The notes beneath the pieces were generated by a model that was not told the origin of the DNA, did not search any database, and saw only the letters and a list, made by a program, of their open reading frames with translations. 64,000 nucleotides of DNA from NCBI GenBank assembly GCA_022835595.1, contig BQUP01000003.1:2340401-2404400 (forward strand), read 5' to 3'. Position 1 is the first letter of the stretch; each line of letters opens with the position of its first letter. The translations under genes were made by a program, and so were the position numbers. Positions 57,701 through 64,000 of this stretch are shown piece by piece. The stretch comes from Cystobasidium ongulense (Eukaryota > Basidiomycota > Cystobasidiomycetes > Cystobasidiales > Cystobasidiaceae).

Positions 57701-60700
57701 TCAAGCAATAATACAATCCTCCGTCTTGAAACCAAACACTTCCTTTTCAACTTCTCTCTCAATCTTCTTCCAGTCAATTCTACATTGAACCATTTCCATT
57801 ATATCTTCAATTCTAAGTGTACCTTCATATCTTTCTAAATCTCTGGCCATCATACCTAAGTCTCTGGGTGAATCAATGATAAATACGTTGGCGGCCATTT
57901 TTAATGCTGTGAAGTATGGATTCACATTGGGTAATTTTAGTGAATTTATGAATGAGGTGTAGAGATTTAAATCGGCAATAACTTGGAAACCGCCTGAAAT
58001 GGAGACGATTGACTTCTTGAGATGCTTGAGCAGCATACTGCGAGGGACCTGTCGTCAGTATGAAACAATTCAAAGACCGAATTGAATAGGATAGCTCTCA
58101 CCCATGAAGACGTAAACCAACTTCTTGATGAAATACCTCCAGAATAGCTTTGTCCGTTGATCCTTTCAACATTTGACAATGACTCCTCAAACAGTCTACC
58201 ACCGCTTCCGCCGCTTTGGTAGGGCCTTCAATATCGATAACTAATGCTTTTGAATTCCCATTACTACCATCTTTTCCCATTTCAGGACAAAAGTCATAAG
58301 GTTCTTGTTTGGAATGCAGGATATACTCAGCTTGAGACATCAGAATGTTGACTCCAGCATTTAAACCAGAAGCGACACTTTCATCTAGATTATTCTCAAA
58401 TTTCTTCTTTTCTCGAACTATAGTAGATAAGAAATCGTTTTTATCAACGTATGGTTTCATTTCTTTATCAAAATAAACTTGAACCATCTGTAAAATTGTG
58501 TCTCCTATATGAACCAATTCAAAAAATTGAACCAGTGGTGCAACACTTTCATCTACTGGATGATCTGCTGGTTTGTATTTTCCCATTTGTTCGGTGGCTC
58601 TGAATTAGCACGAAACGAGTCGCTGGTCAGCTTCATGTTCCTCGACCCCTACTGAAAGTCAATGGAAGAGAAAGATGGCTGCTCACTTAGCAAAAGCTGG
58701 AGTGAGATGATTAGATGAAACCGTCTGACATAGGATGACAAAGATTTCCTCGATGACCCGCTTAACTCGGAGCCCGACATCGCCAGCTACACAAATTCAG
58801 TAAGTTAGCTCAAGTTGTCTTTGGAAGAGAACGTTAATGCAAAGGAATACTCACTGTACCCGGTGAAAGTCTGTACTCGTTTCAAGCATTCTCTATCCGC
58901 TTGAATAAGCTGCATGGCCGTTTCAATACTGATGAGACTTTGAAAACTTTCACCATGTAGACCAGGGAACTCTTTCGATTCAATGCTTGTCACTGAAGTC
59001 GTAGGTGTCATTGATCCATTCTTTGCATTTGCAGTAGCGTTGTTGACTATCGCTTTAGGTGTTGAAGCTCCATTCGCGTTGGAAGAAGAGGAAAAAGTAC
59101 CAGTCATAGCGTTAAAAGCCATAGTACTACCTTGAGTAATAGCATTGACACTAAGAGCGACAGTTTTAGGAACAATAGTAACAGGTAATAATAAAGCTTT
59201 AGTAAAGCCAGCTAAGATATTTCTTTTAGCCATTTGAGGATTTGAGTTATTTAATAACAGTAAACTAGGATCTTTATTCTGCCTTTCTTCTAATAACTTC
59301 TTTTCCCATTCTATACATATTTCTTTTAGATAAATCCTACACCATTCAGGTTCTTCTTTTAAATAATCTTTTGTGTGTGGTCTAAACATTTCATAGACTA
59401 CTTTTGAAACTGATGCGTAATCCACGTTGGGTGACTTTGGTTCTATGCTTAGAACCGTATCGATTAGACGCTGGCATTGTCCGAAAGTTGCTGCTGTTGT
59501 GAGGAGGAAGAGTGGATTTGTGAGATTGTGAGCTGCACCCAAGAGGTCTACGATATAGTCGGATATCTTTTGGAAAATAATCCAATCAGTGGTAAGTCAA
59601 GGACAAGTCAGGATGTGACTTACCACGTCATTAGCTATCCTGTCGGTGAAATAGACTAGCGCATCGGAATCCTTTGGGAATACTCTAGCGATTGTAGTCC
59701 CCTCCTTCTGAACGACATTGATGACATGATTCATAAAGCCATCCATAGCCGAGAAATCGATACCATCTACTAATTGGCCTGTCGCATCGAAAGTTTTCCT
59801 ATGAAAACCGTATCAACAGTAAGAAAATTTCAGAAGGTGCATACGGCGTGGAGGATAAAAAAACTGGACTCACGTCAAATTAGACAAAGGATCCCAAGAA
59901 TTATCATTAAAGATTTCAATCTTATCCACGAAAATCTGTAAGATTTCATTTCCACCTATACTTCCAGTTTTGTTGTCATTCAAAGCATAAAAAGGATATG
60001 TAAAGTTCCTCATTTCAAAGATAATTCTATTATTATTTGCATTTTCAAATTTACTTAGCAAATAACTTTTAAAATAATCAGTTGAAGAATTCAAATTCTT
60101 AATAACTGTTGATAATCTTGCTTTATATTGAGTTGGTGAGATTTCTTTGTTTGTTGTTAATCTTTTTAGATTTGTTAATATATATGCTTTTTTGAGATCT
60201 GAGAGTTGTGCTTGTGTAAACACCAGTGATGAGGTTGATTGATATTGTAGTGAAACATAGTATGGGATTAAATAGCGGTAGTACGCCATGAAGAGATCTC
60301 TTGATAGCGCTGGTGATTGATAGCTTGTGCTTGAAGGCACAGAGGGAACGCTCTTGATAGGGTCCTTCGGTTTCTGCCTCCCAACCGGTGAGACGTCAGG
60401 TCCTGGCATTGTGGAGGTCGAATGCGTGGAAGGTGTGACGTGACCCATCCCAATATCTTCAACCCCATCGTCAAACATCATAAGAAGATCTTCGTCTTGT
60501 CGCTTCATTTGGGACGTTGATGGAGGAGACGACGCAGCTTTCAAAGGTTGCAAAGGTTCGGAATCGAGACTTATATCTGAGAAAGGCCCGTTGATATCTG
60601 GATTTGGAGATATGAAGGCATTTGAAGGATCACCATTTGTTATACTTGCATTGTGGCGTGCTTCACTTGAGAAATCTATGAAATCACCGAATCCATCGTC

Positions 60701-61225
60701 GTCGTTGTCTATGTTGATATCATTTGATGGTTTGGGAGGAATAGGAGTACTTGAAGGAATATTGTTTGTCGGTATTGTAACCGAAGAAGACGCGATTGAA
60801 GTCCGCTTGTTCGGCCCAGCTCTCGGCGGACTTGCTTGCTGAGTTGATGGACTATTTCCAGGCTTTGTTGAAGCAGCGTTCGATAATCCATCAATGCTCT
60901 CTCTCTTCTTGCCTTGGCGCTTATCCAATACACGCTGAGCATCAACCGGACTATCACCTTTCCAGTTCAATATGCTCAATTTGGCATTCCACACTCTCTC
61001 ATCGGTCGAAAGAGCAGCCAGTTTCCTACACGCACAAGCGAGGTTGGCGATGTCCGATAATCCGGAATGGGTGAGGATCTGGATGTAAGCTTCTTCGGGC
61101 AGTACGCCTATTAGGCGAGTGGGTCTATGGAGCGACGACTGGATGGGGCGTCCGGATCTCCCCAGCAGCTGTCGCTGAGGGACGAGGGCAGTCCATCGCT
61201 TGTTCTTGAGCTTGGATGCGTCCAT
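57701..61225 (-). CDS. RCY1: Recyclin-like F-box/Sec10 protein with C-terminal CaaX box
   Basis: Six exons in gene order, 59874..61225, 59624..59798, 58855..59566, 58687..58786, 58102..58599 and 57701..58037, encode 1,057 residues. An F-box lies at about 38-85 (VLPEEAYIQILTHSGLSDIA, then WNAKL). A Ser/Pro-rich linker of about 200 residues follows, including DDDGFGDFIDF. The rest is an exocyst Sec10-like helical region, with ISDYIVDLLGAAH, EWCRIYLKEICIEWEKKLL, VQFFELVHIGDTILQMVQVY and ISGGFQVIADLNLY. This order is that of budding-yeast Rcy1 and fission-yeast Pof6, which act with Skp1 in endosome recycling and growth or septation. The last four residues are CIIA, a CaaX prenylation signal also reported for yeast Rcy1. 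Exons 3-6 are strongly AT-rich compared with exon 1. Confidence 0.92.
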
Positions 61226-61706
61226 GTGGAAGGTGTACGAGGGATTGCGCTGTTCATGTGTGAGTTGATGGCTTCATGGCGGATGGTGCGAAAGCAAGAG
61301 GTGATGGAGCTTTCAAACGTCCAGCAGGCGAGGAAGTCATGTTGCTTTACGCATTTGGCGCAAGGCCGCCATTGAATAATCAAGGCTATTACATGCTCAG
61401 GTTATCGTTGTGCCTTCAGCTATCATACCTCATTTCGAAGCTTCTACACTCTCGTGAGAAATGACCGTCTGTCAATTGCTGGCACGTGAAAGAATGTGGA
61501 TGGCACAGTGTACCCGCAAGAGGATGTAGAAGATGGCTGTAGGGAAGCAAGACAGTCGTGTAGTGCTGCAGTAGACTGTGGTTAATACTGGCTACTAGTA
61601 CTAGTCCTGTACGCTGTCGAAGTCTGACATTACCTCGCCGTTGCCCATCTGCACATCTACCTTACGCCAACTCAGCTTCACAAAGCTGACACGCCAACAT
61701 GCTATA
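61226..61706. promoter_or_regulatory. Divergent promoter RCY1 / SPO7
   Basis: About 480 bp between divergent genes. Short open frames only; no obvious regulatory motif recognised. Confidence 0.4.
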
Positions 61707-63649
61707 ATGCGACACTACTCCAGCACCAGCAGCAGCGCAATGCCACCTCGACGTGGGCTCGCATCCACCGCTGCTGCGTCCACCAGCTACACCCTCGTCA
61801 GCAACGCCGCACACACGCGCGAGGCCTACCGCGACCTGCTCATATTCGAGGAGCGCCTCAAGCAGAACAGCGAGCGACTTGCCAGCCAGCGCAGGAAGTA
61901 TGAGGGTGGGTCATGTTACTCGCGTATCCCTGTTGTCGTGTTGCGTGTGCTGATGGTTGTGTTTCCGCTGGAATTCGAATGGACGATCTTGTATAATGAA
62001 CGACAATTGCCTGTAACTACAATCATCAATAACTACGATTACAACACAATCTCAACACCTACACTCCTCCACTAACGTAATATGCGCAGCCTTCCTCCTC
62101 TCGCTCATCCTCTCCATCGCCATCCTTGCCTACCGCGTCTTCATCACTCCCTCGCCCTACACCATTCTGCAATTCCTCACCTCTGCTTTATTGCTCATTG
62201 GCATCGTCACTCTGGTCCTCTTCTTTGCGACGGGCGTGTACTCGGAGAAGATTGCATATGCATACAAGTAGGTCATTGTTGTATTTCATTCCATCATGCT
62301 TGTAGATCCGTCTGACAATCATTATTGACCGCTCGTCATTGTTCCGCTCCTACAGATTCGTCCCACAAGCAAACAGAGCTCTTAGATACTTCAACATCTA
62401 TCTAAACACGAAGAAACCACCTCGCAAATGGTCCTATAACCCATTGAAGCTCTTCCGCTCTTTCTCTACTGTCAACGGCCCTACCGCCACCGGCAACAAT
62501 TCTCCGGCACTCGTCCGCACTGCCTCAAACGCTTCACTCCGCTCTTCGCGCTCTTCTAGTTCTCCCACTCTTTTACCCTCACGCTCGAGATCCCCGTACA
62601 ATGCTTCACCCAGGGCCAATGCAATCCCGTTAGCCCCTTTACCACCTGCTTCCAACCCAAGAGGGGAACTCATATTCTCTTCCAAAGTCTCGCAGCATTA
62701 CAGAGATGGATATGAAAAGTATAGGTCTGATTGGGAGGAGAAAAGGCGTAGTAAGAAACAAGCCATGCAATCAACCAAACCAAGCTGGATCAGATCGTTC
62801 TTTAAATCCTCTAGATCGACCACTCCTTCATCAGTCTCGTCATCTCACGAAGAGAATGAGAAGATACTAAAGCGCACAGATGCAAAGATTAAAGGAGAAC
62901 CTATGCTACATTCAGAATATTCAGCTTCAACTTCTGTAGAACCTTCAGTTACTACAATCAGGACAAGAGGGAGAGATTCGAAAACAAGACCTTTAGATCG
63001 ATCTGGATCAATATCTTCTATTTCTTCAGCCACCTATAATCCATCCCCACCTGTCTCGAGAGGGTCATCTCCATCAGAAGATAGCAATGACAGAGCACCA
63101 CTTCCGGCAACTCGTTCGCTAGCAAGATCTGTTCCCATATCCCAAGGCTCCAATGAAAGCTTAGACGGGGGAAACATTCACGCTGTCGGAATAAGATCTT
63201 CAAAAACTACATCTGCTTCTTCAAAAGATTCAAGTAGAGCTTCAACTCCAGATCTAATTCGTGAAGATGATGAAACTTCTACCGTTTCTTACTATCCTCA
63301 TAATAGAAGTTCATCTTCTATTTCTTTATCTACACTTTCAACTAGTCAATCTATACTTATAGCAAGTAATGGTAATGGTAGTAACAATGCTCAGAGGAGG
63401 AAACACGTAGCTGTTGGTAACACTATCAATACTACTGCTATAGGTCTAATAAGCAGAAGAGGAATTGCAAGATCAGAGGACGACGATGATGATGATTTGC
63501 CTAGTCCACCTGATATGTCACCTAATGCCAGAATTATTCATCTGCCAAGTACAGATGGAGATAGGAAAAGAGCTATACAACACAGCTTGATGGATGATCA
63601 TCAGCATCAAACTACTGCCATGAACGACATTTCGGAGGATCAAGAGTAG
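61707..63649 (+). CDS. SPO7: Spo7-like regulatory subunit of the Nem1-Spo7 phosphatase
   Basis: Three exons, 61707..61905, 62090..62267 and 62356..63649, encode 556 residues. The signature REAYRDLLIFEERLKQNSER near the end of exon 1 is the conserved Spo7 block, followed by two membrane segments in exon 2 (LLSLILSIAILAYRVFI and FLTSALLLIGIVTLVLFF). Exon 3 starts KFVPQANRALRYFNIYLN, also conserved. Spo7 anchors and activates Nem1, which dephosphorylates the lipin Pah1 at the nuclear envelope/ER to promote triacylglycerol synthesis. The C-terminal 400 residues are a Ser/Thr/Arg-rich tail much longer than the yeast protein and probably heavily phosphorylated. The start is uncertain: an in-frame ATG at 61740 also fits. 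The tail is AT-rich, the conserved core GC-rich. Intron 1 (184 nt) is unusually long for this window. Confidence 0.88.
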
Positions 63650-64000
63650 ATTACACAAAGTAGAGGATTCAAGAGAAGAGCGAGCACTGGTTAAGATAGT
63701 TATGATAGTTGTGTCTATATGGTATTCACGAGGAGGATGAAGCGACTCACTTTCAAAGTACATGAGGGCTGCAGATACACGTGCCGCCCATCAATGATCC
63801 CCCGTCCATCCGGTAGAATGGTTGCATAGTCCCTTACTTTTTTCGCAATGAATGATCTAAATCAGGAAACACGAGCAAGTCCAAGTATACAAGGTCTATC
63901 TGCATTTGTCATGATGATGTTATACCAACGCAACCGTTTCTCATTCTCTAGCAAATTTTGTATTTAGTGCCAATCTGCATTCTCCACTTATCTTAATGGT
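63650..64000. other. Downstream flank of SPO7 to the window end
   Basis: About 350 bp; no gene or repeat that I can support. Confidence 0.5.

Overview
The window is nuclear DNA of a fungus, most likely a basidiomycete. Genes have many short introns (about 50-90 nt, GT..AG, usually with a CTAAC/CTGAC-like branch site) and sit 0.15-1 kb apart on both strands. The protein families are fungal: Mim1, Ugo1, Spo7, Recyclin/Pof6 and a fungal bestrophin-like channel. I cannot name the species. All exon joins were made by hand from splice signals, reading phase and family alignment from memory; each multi-exon model was checked for a total length divisible by three.

Layout. 1-8 kb: an F-box protein, MED31, the mitochondrial ATPase AFG1 (minus) and a bestrophin-like channel of 11 exons. 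8.6-18 kb: a 1,319-residue protein with PAM2-like motifs, RGG repeats and a C-terminal Mim1 domain, divergent from PAM18 (TIM14), then a mitochondrial PPR-type protein. 18-26 kb: ARB1, an FHA-domain protein and MCM3, the last with two MluI cell-cycle boxes in its promoter. 26.4-29.4 kb: a decayed RecQ-like helicase with a 218-bp direct duplication. 29.4-44.4 kb: UGO1, a Ser-rich unknown, a repeat containing a 41-N gap, a caprin-like RGG protein, CSE1, SUB1/PC4 and a GRF zinc-finger protein. 44.8-56 kb: a recently rearranged accessory block with an oxidoreductase carrying one in-frame stop, a relic of the GRF gene, five tandem F-box paralogs on the minus strand and a mosaic repeat built from pieces found elsewhere in the window. 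56.5-63.6 kb: the proteasome subunit PRE1, the F-box/Sec10 protein RCY1 with a C-terminal CaaX box, and SPO7.

Functionally, mitochondrial biogenesis genes are over-represented between 3 and 32 kb (AFG1, the Mim1-domain protein, PAM18, a PPR protein, UGO1). The most interesting object is the Mim1-domain protein at 8639..12742. It appears to join several poly(A)-binding-protein interaction motifs and an RGG region to a mitochondrial outer-membrane anchor, the architecture expected of an mRNP-mitochondrion tether. The F-box block shows fresh duplication: junctions can be placed to a few bases, one of them beside a stop codon.
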